From Sequoia sempervirens (taxonomy: Eukaryota > Streptophyta > Pinopsida > Cupressales > Cupressaceae): 64,000 nt of DNA. The notes under the pieces are model-generated. The model had not been told where the DNA came from, did no database searches, and saw nothing but the letters and a program-made list of their open reading frames with translations. Shown one piece after another: positions 33,601 to 46,700 of the stretch. Position 1 is the first letter of the stretch; each line of letters opens with the position of its first letter. The stretch covers positions 41,667,986 through 41,731,985 of the forward strand of contig VDFB02000003.1 in assembly GCA_007258455.2 (NCBI GenBank), read 5' to 3'. Both the position numbers and the translations under genes were made by a program.

Positions 33601-34085
33601 ATAAAAATCGTTGAAAATAATAATAGATTGATAAATATAAAACAATCATAATAATTTCATGACACTATATCATTGAAACTTTAATAATGACTTAAAAGTA
33701 CAAATATTAATGCTTAACTCAGTAAACTACATTATCCAATTAAAAATAGACGAGTAAATACAAATTCTGAATATATCTAAGAAATAATTAAACTCCAGTT
33801 AAACTCAATTAAGCTTAATAAATCCGAATAGATATTGGATTCCAGCTCAGCCATTTAACAAACATTTATGATATTAATTTATTCCTCACATTTCCAACCT
33901 TTTACATATGTCAACACTAAACCACAGACTGATTACATAATAATTAAACATACATTCATCTTCATAATTGAATGAAACAAAACACAACAATAAAAAATAG
34001 AAATAAATAATAAAAAAACAAAAAAGTATTCGGTGGGTAAACCCGCGGTGGCAGTCGTTAAAGATCGAGCACGTTCCTTCATTCA
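30661..34085. other. AT-rich gene-free interval
   Basis: No coding domain or clear repeat pair seen. The last part is the upstream region of the BTB gene. Confidence 0.45.
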
Positions 34086-34090
34086 AATTC

Positions 34091-34099
34091 TATAAAAAT
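34091..34099 (+). promoter_or_regulatory. Putative TATA box of the BTB gene
   Basis: TATAAAAAT lies 356 bp before the ATG, followed by a pyrimidine-rich, GC-richer stretch (34110-34260) that would be the 5' UTR. Confidence 0.4.
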
Positions 34100-34454
34100 G
34101 TTATTCAAACCGAGACCTCCGCGTTTCCGTTATATCCTCTGAAGCAAATCTTTTATTTATTCTATTTTGTGCCTACGGTTAACCGGTGCGCAACTTTACT
34201 GCCTAGGGTTTTATTCTCCCGATTTCTCTGTATAGGGTTTCATTTCTCACAATTTTGCTGGAGCTATGCAGGTTTTTAACCCAGGGTTTTGTCCTAACAA
34301 TTTTGTTCTAGCATTGTAAATTTTAGCCAGGATTTGTTTTAGCAATTTTGCCGGAAAGTTGTAAAGTTTAGCTAGGTTTTTTTTATTTCCACGAAAAATT
34401 CCTTTTGTGCTGGAGAATATTTTTTAAAAGGTAGGGTTTTATTGTCATTTTGGC

Positions 34455-34743
34455 ATGAGATTTGAGCCATCAGAGGTTCAGCTTGTGACGGCTGAATCGA
34501 GAGTAGGTGACAGTAAGGGGGTTTTAATGGAGGCAGACTCACCGTCGTATAACAGCAGCGGCGCCAACGGCCCGGCGAATTTCGCCTTCGCGTTTAATGA
34601 CAGCAATTTTTCGGACCGGATTCTGAGGATCGAGATCATGGCGGGGTCGGCGGAAAGCAAGTCGGAAGGGGAGGGGTGTGACAGTATTGCCGATTGGGCA
34701 AAAAACAGGAAGCGCAGACGGGAAGGTGTCAATAAAGAAGCTG
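34455..34743 (+). other. LRB: LRB coding exon 1
   Basis: Start at the ATG of MRFEPSEV, which precedes the conserved [13 protein letters not shown] block. It encodes residues 1-96 plus one base. The donor is CTG|GTATAT. It is much more GC-rich than the surrounding introns. An ATG further upstream is not needed. Confidence 0.9.
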
Positions 34744-37700
34744 GTATATTAAAGAATCTTGATTTGTGTATTTTGTTTTTGGTAAATTCGTTAAGTCAAC
34801 CGTAATTTTGATCTATTTGAACGTTTGGTTTCGATATTTGCGCAATGCTTGAACTATCATGTCGGTTTTTTATTACTTATATGCATATTTTGAGTGATAT
34901 AAACCTTTCGTTTTGACGGTTGTACCAGGCTTTTTTTAATTTGAAAGAGTAAATTTATGAATTCAAGCGTAATTTTATGTATTTGAAATTCTTGTTTTGA
35001 TATTTGTGTGAAGTTTGCGTTTTCGTATTGTTTTTAGGGTAAATTCAAGTATTCAAGCGCAATTTTAATTTATTTTAAAGTCCCATTCCATTTTATTGCG
35101 CAAAATCTTGAATGCCTGTGTTATTTTATGGCAAATTCATGAATTCAAGGATAATATTGCCTTATATGAAAGGCTAGTTTTAACATTTGTGCAAAGGTTG
35201 AATTTTCCTTTTGTTTTAGCGTAAATACATGAGTTGAAATATAATTATGATCTATTTGAAATATTCTTTTTATATTTGTATGAACCACGAAATTTCATGT
35301 GTTTTTTTGGGAAAATTCATGAATTCAAAAACATGATGTATGTTTCAATATTTCTGCGGGGCTGGACTTTTCATGTTGTTTTAGGGTAGATTCATGAATT
35401 GAAGCGTAGTTTTGATCCATCTGAATTTTTTTGTTTCAATATTTGTGCTAGTCTTGAAATTTCATATTGTTTTAAGGGTAAAGTCATGAATGCCAGCTTA
35501 ATTTTGGTCTGTTTTTTTGTTTCAATAATTGTTTGAAGCTTGGCATTTCATGTTATATAAATGCAAATTTAGGAATTTAAGCATAATTTTAGTCTACTTG
35601 TTCTGATGTTTATGCCTGGCATGGAATTTCATTCTGTTTGGGTTCAATTCTTCAATTGGTTTTGACAGAAAATTTCACCTTGTCGAGGTCGAGTTTTTTA
35701 AGCTATGTCTTAATTGTTATGAGAGATCTGAAGGTTTTTTTTTGTTTATGAGAATTTCAAAATTTTGGATATCAATTTAGTTTTTATAAAAATTCGTATG
35801 AGACTTGATATTTTATTTTGACTAGGGTAATTATTCAATTGATGTTTTGATTTCTATGCGAGATTTGAAATTTTGTGTCATATATGTTAATTAGGAACGT
35901 CAATGTGTTTTTTCCAGGGACATAATATTTCACTTTGTTTTAGTGAGACCTGAATTTTTATGATGTTAATTATAAGTTCTTCTATTTAAATTTTAATATT
36001 TATTGGAGAACCAAGATTTCATGTAGTTTAGTGCAAATTATTCTATTTATCTCTCAATGTTAATGTGAGATGTTTTGAAGGGTAAACTCTCTAATATATT
36101 GAAATGAAGAGCTTGTGGAAAAAACTATGTAATTTGTTTTGATTAACATTTTGAATTTCACTCCTTTATCCATCGTTAGATAAGAACAAATGCTACAAAG
36201 AATTGGAGGATTAGCTTATTAAAAGGTGCATACAATGCGAAGGAAGACATGGAAATCTAAGGTGAATGTTAAGGAAAATTTTAAGTTATTTAATTAAATA
36301 TTAATTTTTTTTGGGTGCTGAACCATGAAGTTTTAGGACAGCCAGGAGGACAAAAAGGTTAAGAATGTATGACAATAGGGTTGAAGCACTAGAGATATGA
36401 AAAGAGAAACATCTAAATAATATTCAAATAGAGAATAACAACATAGTGAAGAGATGATTTAAGATGAAATTAAAAATGCAGGAAAATTAAATAAAGCTGG
36501 AAATTAATCTAGCAGGTATAATGAGAGAATTAGGTGTGCAATGATTAAGAAGCATGCATGAAAATTGAGGGTGTGTTTATGCATGGATCAAAAACTTGGA
36601 CTTAGCAAAATGTTGGTAAGTCTAAAATTTGACTCGATGTTGAGACTTGACAAAATCCTGCAAAATTTTAGAGAACTCATGAGTAGATTTTCTCTCATTT
36701 ATAATGTCATGATTATAAATTACAAAACCATATAAATATTTTTCTAATTTAATCATTGACTAACCCTTCTAAGTGGCTATGTCAGTGCCCTCAAATTGAA
36801 TGATAATGATTCTTGTTGAGGAACACTATCATCCTTAGGCATATCATGATCATCCAAGGAAATCCCTATTAACACTTTTGTCTCTGCTTGTGCTGCTTAA
36901 TTTGTTTCCCATTCAGTTGCTTCCTTCTCAAAAACTACAATCTCATTACATAAAATAAGGTCTACACATCCATGGCAGTCCAATCTAAATGTGGGTTGAT
37001 GTCATCGAGGTCAATTGCTTCATGTGTTTCTGTCACTTTCTTGTCTATCCACCTTTTTGGTATGTGGATGCAGATTGTACTATGCAAAAACAAGGTCATT
37101 TAGATGCTTTTGAGTTAACTTCTTGTGCTTCTATGTGTGAATGGTCTCTAATGTTCCAATTGTGCTCACACTTACAAGCATTATAAGGCTAATGCAAAAT
37201 GTGGGTGGCAAGGGTTTGAAGATTTGGCATCTTTGCAGCATAACCTACCCACCACGCATTTGCAAGGACAACATAGATAACTTTGTTACACCAAAATTAA
37301 ATGTGTAAATTATTATTAACTATGTTGCTTATTCGTTGAACCCAAAGTGGTTTGTGTAGAGGCATGGTAGAGTTCTCCCCAACAATGACACGGAGGTGAA
37401 GAAAGCCTTTCATGAATATCTCATAGATTTAAAATTAGTGGACCAAATTTGTTGAACTTAGGGCCACTTGGCAAAGCTAGATAGTGAGACTTTGGCACTT
37501 GTAAACCCATTTAGTTGGTTGTAATTGTATGGGCCCCCATCACCAGTAAGCATTATTGACGTTTGATCTGCTATCATGGGTTTGTTATTCCTCTATTGTT
37601 GAGTGGAACTAGTCTACATACAACTTTTGCCATTCTGCCAATAGGATTAGGCTTACCTTTAGGATAGCAGAGAAGCTTGTGGCTGTACATAGTGCCCTGT

Positions 37701-40700
37701 GTCTCATGGATCACAAAATGTTTGAGTACAAGGAGATCCAGCAGCATGGTGGGATGTAGATCTAGAGTAGCCAATGCAGATTGATGAGGAGCAAGCTACA
37801 CATATAGGGTTGGTCGGTGCTACTTGTAGGAGTTAGACGCGTCTATAGTTCTAGTGATGAGGAGTATGCCACATCTGTATTAGACAATAAGTTTGATTAG
37901 CATTGGCCCATTGTACTTTGTATTGCAGACTTCATGAAATTGAATAATATATAATATGTATATTCAGAATTTTGGATCAATTATCAATTTTTTCACACAA
38001 ATGAGAATTTCAATTTTCTTTTACTATTTTTTGTAATTAATTTTTCAAAAATTTATCATTATATACTATTTTAACTGCTATCCCCCTTCAGTCCCTGCCA
38101 TCCTGGAAAATCTTCCCATTGTCTCGGATAGTCTGTGAAAAAACTGTGTTCTTTTGAGATAATCTTTGGAAGACACTTTTTCTATGTTTTATTGCATTTT
38201 TGGGATGAAGATGACAAGGGACAGCAGGCAACAGGATGGGTTTCAACTTTCAAGGATGGCAGTTCATGTGGCCTGTTTTTGGGGACAATAGTATGTATAT
38301 GACATGAAGATTCAAGATTAGGCTTTCACATAATGCATCAAATTCAAGATTCACTGTTCAACGTTCTGATTCAAGTATAGCAGTAATAAAAAAAATCGTT
38401 TATTCTTTTAATAGTTACCAAAGTGGGCCAAAGTTGGTTCAAATCCTAGTGGATCTGGGTTTTTGGAGTTCCTGGATTTGTCTATTTCTATAGAAGTTTT
38501 ACCTTTTTAATTTTTGAAAATTTCAGATTTCCAGTTATTTTGAACTCTTCAATGAATTTGAAAATTTCAAACCTGGTAACTATGGTTATTATTTTGATTA
38601 AAGAGTCTAAAGTTATGAGATGACAAACTGTACAACAATTGGCATAATAATAAGATTGTTGATATACTAATACAATTATACAACTTTAAACAACTAGACC
38701 TCCTACACAACTATGCCTCCTCTTCTTTCCTTCTTCACAGTTGCAAGTGCAAAATGCAAATTGATTGTGGTAATTGTGAGTTGCAAATGGATGGGTGGAT
38801 TAGATATAGGGCTAGCGTAGTGTTTGATAAGGGGAACTTATGGGCTTCCCTATACTCTTCTCTTAAATGCATAAAAGGGGGATGTGTGGATGTCCATGAA
38901 GGCTTCATAAAGAGGCATTTCTGGGGATGTGTCTGCAAAATCCATGAGGCAGGGGTGGCCAGGAGACATTGCTTGCTGTTCTTGTGTCTTGGGAGCTGCA
39001 GGGGATGGGGATCTGGGTATTTGTGGCGATGCCTCCCAATTTAATCCTGTAATTTTTTAGTCTGATTTCCATTACTTTGGGTGACTATATTACCAAATGT
39101 ATTGAAAGTAGGGGAGCAGAAAGCATCAACAAACTGACTTCTGTTTGAGTTTTTTGAAGCAAAAAATATGAAACTCCATTCTTTCAAGATTGGTCTCTTC
39201 CTCCTAGATTTTTCTACCACATAGGACCACATGTTGTCCCCCTATATGTCGAACACTTATGGAATACCTGCTTGGAAGCCATTCTGACTATGGGCTTTTT
39301 CAGCTCCCAGAGATAGCAGCTCTGACCTCTTCTATTGGAGCTGATCGTACAGAAAAGCCATTTTCACATTCTAAGGAAAACTTTGAAATTTCAATGTAGT
39401 TTGCTCTAGGTTTCTTCATCAAATCCTCTTTTTGCATAAACTTTTATCATTATGCATGAAAAGTTATCTGAGAGTAGATATTTTATTATCAGTACAATAT
39501 CTTTTCCCATCGATTACTGTTTATGATTGGAAAAAAATTGTGTTTCTGTATTCTTTTTGTAACCACACAACTCTTCAATTCTCTTTTCAATGAATTCTGT
39601 TTATCTTAAAAATTTGTTGTGACTCGGTAATCATGGTTTTGTCTCTGTACTTTCTTGATCCAAGCCATTGTTTTTTATCATTTCATAGACCTTTTTCAGA
39701 CAATGGAAGAGATTCCCAAATTGCTCTTTATTTGACCTTTCTACTTCCGTAACATCTTTTAACTTTTTGCTCAGTATAGAAATTTGGAATCCTTTTGCAT
39801 TGGGAACACTGCAAGGATTTTTTTAGAGAAAACCAGAGATTAGTAGCTGGCAGAGTGGTACTAATAATAGTAATTTTTTGAGTGGGTTGCTCGTAACTGG
39901 TAGATATAAGATAGCAAGGTCACCATGGTTCTCATTGGGAGGACCACAATGGTAGCATAAGCCTTGCCCTTTACCAAGAATCACATGCCTTGAAATCTTT
40001 GTAAATTGCAATATTGGGATTTCTAAACCTTGTGGCTCTCGTCTACTTAATTTTAGAGGGGTGTCATGAGTAATGGCAATTAGACTGATGTAACCAATAT
40101 TGAAGAGGAAGCCTCTATGATTATTAAGATTGATCCAACCATTTGTGTTTCCTCGTGTGTAGGTTTAACAACTTTGATGTTGTAGTGTCCTACTATAAAC
40201 TTAGGATTATAATAACCTTCAGTCTCCATTAAATGTTTTTATGAATTTAATACAGAATATGTTGAATACTTTTTTTTTTTTTTTATTCTAAATAATACTT
40301 ATGGAATGATTTTGGAAAACATACTGGTTGAGCTCCCTAATCTCCTTCCCATGTTGGTTAAGGAGCCTTGATTTTGGCTTGGCCAAAATCATTGGTTTGC
40401 TATCACTCATTTCTCTCCCTTCTCCATTGGGAGAGTACCTAAGGGTCCTCAATTTTTGATTATCCCTTCTCAACTTAAGCTTTTCAATCATCTTGCATCA
40501 CAACATTCGTGAGACCCTCTAAGTAGACATAGAAGTTTAGTTCCATAGCTCTTTGATGCTGTTTTATCATTGTAGTGATTGCTTGAAATGTTGAGACTTT
40601 GTTGGCCAAGTGATTTGCCACCCAAATATGGTCATGGGGGTAATGAAAATTCTTGAAATGATAAACGTGTCATGCAGAGTCCTTAAGCTCCATAACTAAA

Positions 40701-43700
40701 TTCTTTAATCTTCAATTATCCTTAACATTAATACCTTTCATTTTAAGGTAAATGGTAGGAATTTGGAGTCCATATTGATCCGCATTGAGTCAAAATTCAT
40801 CTCTTCTTCAACCTTAGATCATGTCATATTCCATTTGTCTCAGATTGTATCCCAAGTCTTTCAAGTACCATATGGGATTTCCCACAATCGTCTTGACTCT
40901 TGTATAATTCCTCATGCTCCTGCCTAGTACACATTATACTTTGAGTCTAAATTTACCCACCTGAGTTTTGGAGGCATACCATTTTCTTCTTAATTAACCC
41001 TCTACACCACCCTCATTTCTATTGGTGGAGAATTATTGTGGTTTTTTAATGTTCTAATTGGTGGATCCAAATTATAGACTTGAATTTTGGACATAGGCTA
41101 TTACACATGCACATGATATTTGTTTGATGGAGTCAATGCAACTATTTGTATATTTATCCTTTCTTTTAAATTCCCATCCAAATAACTTGTGTTCAACTAG
41201 ATCTGTTTAACTAAATAAAGGAGTGGTGTGAAACACTTAAGAGATGATCATGTCACTTGTAAATTGTTGACATTAGTATTTATTTGATATATTTTATTTG
41301 TATAAGTGTTGAAGAGAGAGAAATAAGTAAATTATATTAATGTTGACAGATTATTGGGACACAAGAGTACAACAGTTTACAATAGAAAGTTCTAGGAAGA
41401 GAAACCTAGTAAAGCCCCACAAAGGGGAAGAACAAAAGCAAAGAAATACAAAAGAAAATTAAATACACAGCTTGGGTCTATGTCATTTCCATTCTAATCT
41501 GGGAATTTGGATCAAGATATAAATTCCTTAGAGTTAGAGATATTGGTTTTTATGTATTTCATTTTTCATATATGTATATAGGGGTGACAAAAACAAATAT
41601 GTTGGAAAAAAGTTATGATGTAATTTTTTTTAATGTTGTTTCCTATTCAAGTAAGGGCTTTTAGTAAATAGAAAAAGTGAAAAGATTGTATCATTTATCA
41701 GGCATTTTCTATGATGAACAGATTAAGCATCTGTTTCATTTGGTGAAATTTGGAAATGCTGGAAGTAATGTATTTCAGATGTCAATTAGGTGTTTTGATA
41801 GCCTTATTACTATTTTATCATTTTGTCGATTTTAAAATAAATTATGAAATGGCAGAAATTCTAGAGGGTTGTGAGGAGCACATCATGTTCAACAACCAAC
41901 CGGATACAGATGATGCAGGAGCTTATGATAATCCTGATGAAGAAGCTGTAGCAATGATTGAAGAATCCCCTACTGCTGTTGGAATGCTTTCAAGTCCTGC
42001 GGGTATGTACTTGAAGAATTTTTTACTTTTGCACTGTTTTTAAGACTTATTGCATGTTTTTTTACTGCAGTTTTTTAATTTTATTTTATAGTTTCAGAGT
42101 GGACTTAACTAGTTTTCTGGTGTATCTATGTGGGTGCATTGCTTGTAAATTTGTTAAAAAATTCCTAAAATTAATCATAATTAGTTTTTGTTAAGAATGT
42201 AGTGTTTTTTTGGTGCATTGTTTTGTACTATCACTTTTTTGGGAATCATGTACATTTTAATATTGAATCTATCTTCATCACCCAGCTTTCATGAGTAGGT
42301 TTTTACAAAATCTGTATCTAATATGCTGAAATAGGGCATGTTGCACTCATTGCATCTGGGTGATGTTCTGTTTGCTGAAGCACAGAGATCATTCATCCTA
42401 TTACCCTTCTGGCACAGACACACTTAACTATTAACTTTTCTCCACAACGAAACCCCTTGAGATTGATAACCCTTTTGTAAAACTCTCAGCATGTATTGTG
42501 CCTCATGAACTATTTTCTGGGGAGCTCCCTGGCTCATACCCTTTTAAGCATATAGTGTTTCTGCAGTGCATCATTATTCAATTTCATTTTTTGGGAAATA
42601 TCTGTGTTAGTATTGTGTCAACAATTTTCTTTATCTGTAATTCCGTGTTAGTTTTATAGTTTTATGCTACAGTGTTCCACGGGGACGCGTTTCCCCCCAA
42701 AAATGGCGCGTTTCCGAAACGGGGACGTTTCGGGGACGGGGGGACGGGTACTTGGTGTCTCCCGCCGTCCCGCCACCGCCGCCGGTGCTCCGCTGGAGAC
42801 GGGGAGACGGGGAGACGTCTCCAAGTTTCCTTAGGAGACGTCTCCAAGTCTCCAAGTCTCCTTGGGAGACGCCCAGGAGTTTCCTAGGAGACGCCCAGGA
42901 GTTTCCTAGGAGACTGGGAGATGTGTTCCATGAAGGTTTGTGTGGCTTTGATGGTCTTAATTTGGGTTTTATTGTTAATGCAAAATGATGTACACCATGA
43001 AGGTTTGTGTTGTTTTGGAGGTCTTAATTTGGGCCTGCCCCTCGAGGACCGCTTTGCCGCTGACCCCTGCCCCTTGACCCCGCTGGGGGCGTTGCCCCCA
43101 GACCCCCGCAAGGGGCATTGCCCCTTGACCCCACTAAGGGCGCTAACCCTCAAACCCATTGGGGGCATTGCCCACAAACTCCCATTGAATTCATTTGATT
43201 TTCTAGGTACTCTCCACTAGTTACCTTCAATTTTACAAAAACAATTTCATTTGTCAAATTTTATTTAGCAATTAGCATTCAAGATATCTTCGTATTTAGA
43301 TTTAGTATTTCAAATTTTGCTATGTTATAATTTTACTAATTAGTAATTTGAGTAATTTCCTATAGTTTCATTTGAAATGTAATTCTTATACTATTATACT
43401 GTTATACATCCTTTCAAAACTAGTTTTTCAAGTACTATAAGTATATTTATAACTATATCAGCACCACCACCCCACCACCCCGTCGCCGCCGTCCCCCCGC
43501 CGTCTCCCTGCCGTCCCCAAACTTAGGCCCTTTGTCCCCCCGTCTCCGAAACGCGTTTCCGCGTCCCCCCGTTTCCCCATCCCCCATGCCCGTGGAACAC
43601 TGGGTTTATTGCATATTTGTTACTGGGATAATATAAGAATAAAACAGCAGAGTCCAAATACAGATACAAGAAAATGTATATTGGAAACCTTGGTGCAAGG

Positions 43701-46700
43701 AAAACTATTGGAAGTGTCAATTGATTACTTCTCTTCCTTCCTTCAACTTGGGGAATTACAAAGAGCACAAGTTGGAGTGTGCTTAAAACAAATCATTATT
43801 GTGACAATTATTTTGACCTCACGACTTCTTTAACATACAAACAACTAAATTCATTTGCTATGTCTTTCATTCCTGCATTAGAATGGGCTATGGTTTTGCT
43901 CTTAAACAAGTGCTGAAAGTGTCCCTTCATGCACTTGAGGACATCTCCCAACCATCTATATCAACTAGAACAAAATTCAGGCAATATTGGTTAATTCAGG
44001 CAACCATCTCCCAACCATCTATATCAACTAGAATATTGGTTAATTCAGGCAAAACTGCCAGTTTAGGACAAAATTTCTATTGCAACTAGAACAATCACCA
44101 CTGTTGTGGTAGATTGAAATATCATTATAAGAACTTTAATTTTAGGTAGGATTAAAATTTAGAGATAACAAAGTTGGTGACTCTGTACTAAAAATTTGAA
44201 AAGATAATATTCCAAGATCAACTGCTAAAACTATGCAATAAAATTAGAAGTTACCATAAAATCCATTGCATGAAAATGTTTGAGACACATGATTTGTGAA
44301 GTCAGGAAATTGGCGTGATGGAAGAAATCTCTATGTGATATTAAAAGTCGGCACAAAGCAAATACAAAATTTTCACAATAAACATGAGTCTCTTTCAAGA
44401 GAGAATAAGATAAGAAAAAATCCCTAGAAGCACTGGAAGAAGCATTTCAGAGAAACTCCTGAAGCTTCTTTAGGAAGAGACCAATGGATTCTTTAGATAG
44501 AGTGGAGAGTCCAAAAGCTGTTACAACATGACCCCCATTATTGCCTTAATCAATCGTCAAACTGTGTGACTAGTGTTCCTATATTTGATTTAGTGAGGGG
44601 AACATGGGTGCAAAGTGGCAAAAGGAGTTATATTTGAAAATTAACACCAACATTTCCCATAATGAGTAATTTTCCTAATTGTACAAAATAGCTGGAGGAA
44701 GAATTTCCCAAATTTTATGGATTAGATTTCATATGGGATACACAACTTTAGGATATCTAATACCCAAATAAAGATTAATTTCCAACAAAAGTTCCTTAAG
44801 AAATTATGTGTGTGTAATGTCCCCTGTTGAGGGAGTACCTGATTTTTGCCCAAAATTAACAAATCCAATAATACAATTTATTTACAGGAGTATTCTTTCA
44901 CTAAATTACACAATAGTAATTGAATTTAGGAAAATAACCATCAAACAAAATGATAATGTAACATGCACACTATAGCCAACCATATTAGGAACTTGACGGT
45001 AAAAGCACAATGGGGCTCAGGGAGACTGTCCACAACTAAGCCCAAGAGCGCTGAACAACCAACAAAGTCAATCTGACCCCTTGGCCCACCAGCAATCCAA
45101 CTCAATGGGTCGTCTACTTAATTGAGGGAACCTATACTCCTGCACCTCCCTATTATGTTTCCTTGCCAATTCCTAATATGATTGCTTTATGAAAAGCAAA
45201 TGAATAATTACTACTCCTAAGATTCTTGATGAATTAGCAAGTTAATTAAATAAATAAATATGTTCTTTACTAAATTCACAAACTAATAAATATTGGATTC
45301 AAATATGTGGTATATCAACTACTGCATAAATATAAAGTTTGCTGTATCTTACTGCCTTATAATTCAAATTATCACTGCTTTATAATTCTAATTTCTTACT
45401 GCCTTCTTATCCAGATCAGATTTCTAATTGATTTCCCTTTCCTTCATGCCTCTTTCATTTGAAATGTTTCTCCTTTTATATCTTGTGGTGGGGAAGACTT
45501 ACATCCTTTCAACAGCATCTTTTGCTTGGTGAGGGGCACACCCCTCCACATCCCATCATTGCCTTAAAGCCTTTTTAACAATTATTAATCATGTCCCTTT
45601 TTAGAATTGCCGCCCATATCAGATGTTAATTGAATAGTTTGTGTTTGCCAACAATCCTCTTTTATTAATTTCCATTGATGCCACCTTAATATTTCTGTAG
45701 TCAGCAATTAATTAATTTTGGGCAGGCTGCGATTAATATTTGGTCAGCGATTCATATTCCTTTGTCAGCAATTTATGGTGTCATCTCATTGGTCAGCGAT
45801 TCATAGGGGGAGCATGACAGTGTGGTTGTAAAATTGCTCAGTTTGTTGCTTTTTACATTTTTTAAAAGCAATCCAATTAGAAATGTCAATTGTTCATTGA
45901 TGGACATAGCATGAGTAGTTAATAGAAATAATCTCTTTTGTTATCACTCAACTTTAGTTGCAATTATTACTAATTGTATGTTGCAAATTGAATGAATACA
46001 TGAGGATTGTATGGATTACATGCTTGAAAGGAAAACTTGAGGGAGTGGATAACATTGATTTGAGAACATGAGCTCACGCTATATATAGTTCAAAAGGAAG
46101 ATGAGCTTTATACTGACTCTATAAATCTTGAATTGTAACTTATTGCCATTTCAATACCATTAAGTGGCCTCTACTAAGTTAGAAAAATTGCTTGAAGGCC
46201 ATCTGATTTATGGTATATGATTTGTATCAAGACAGATTCTAGCAGGTCTCTAACCAATAGGTTTAGTTTATTTTCAATTTTGTTATGTGGATCCATCATG
46301 GCCATGTATTAGTTTTCTATTTAATTTATAAAGAAAACGTATGAAAAGCAAGATCCAAAAAAGAGGATTCACTTTGGGTTCACAAAATTATATACTACTG
46401 AATCAGATTTACCCTTAGGCTTCTAATCTTGCAAATACATTAACATGAACAAATGAAAGGAGAGTAGCATTGACAATGAGAGAAATAAGAACACAACTTG
46501 TTTGTTAAGATATCCTGAAATCAAGACAAAGCTAAAATGGTTTTCTTTGTGTCCAGTGATAACTTTAATAAATCCCCCATAAAAAAGGATATAAAATCTT
46601 GTTGAATCTTTCATTTTTTAGGAAAAAAATATTAATGTCTACTGGTGAATCTTTCCTTTTTTGAAAAAAATATTAATCTTACTGGTGAACTTTTTAAAAT

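Noticed and set aside
38754..39044. 96-codon frame in LRB intron 1
   Set aside because: Cysteine- and glycine-rich but without a recognisable motif; it lies deep inside an intron with no splice evidence.
42672..43177. Proline/arginine-rich frames of 60-99 codons on both strands
   Set aside because: They are low-complexity translations of the GC-rich hAT subterminal repeats.
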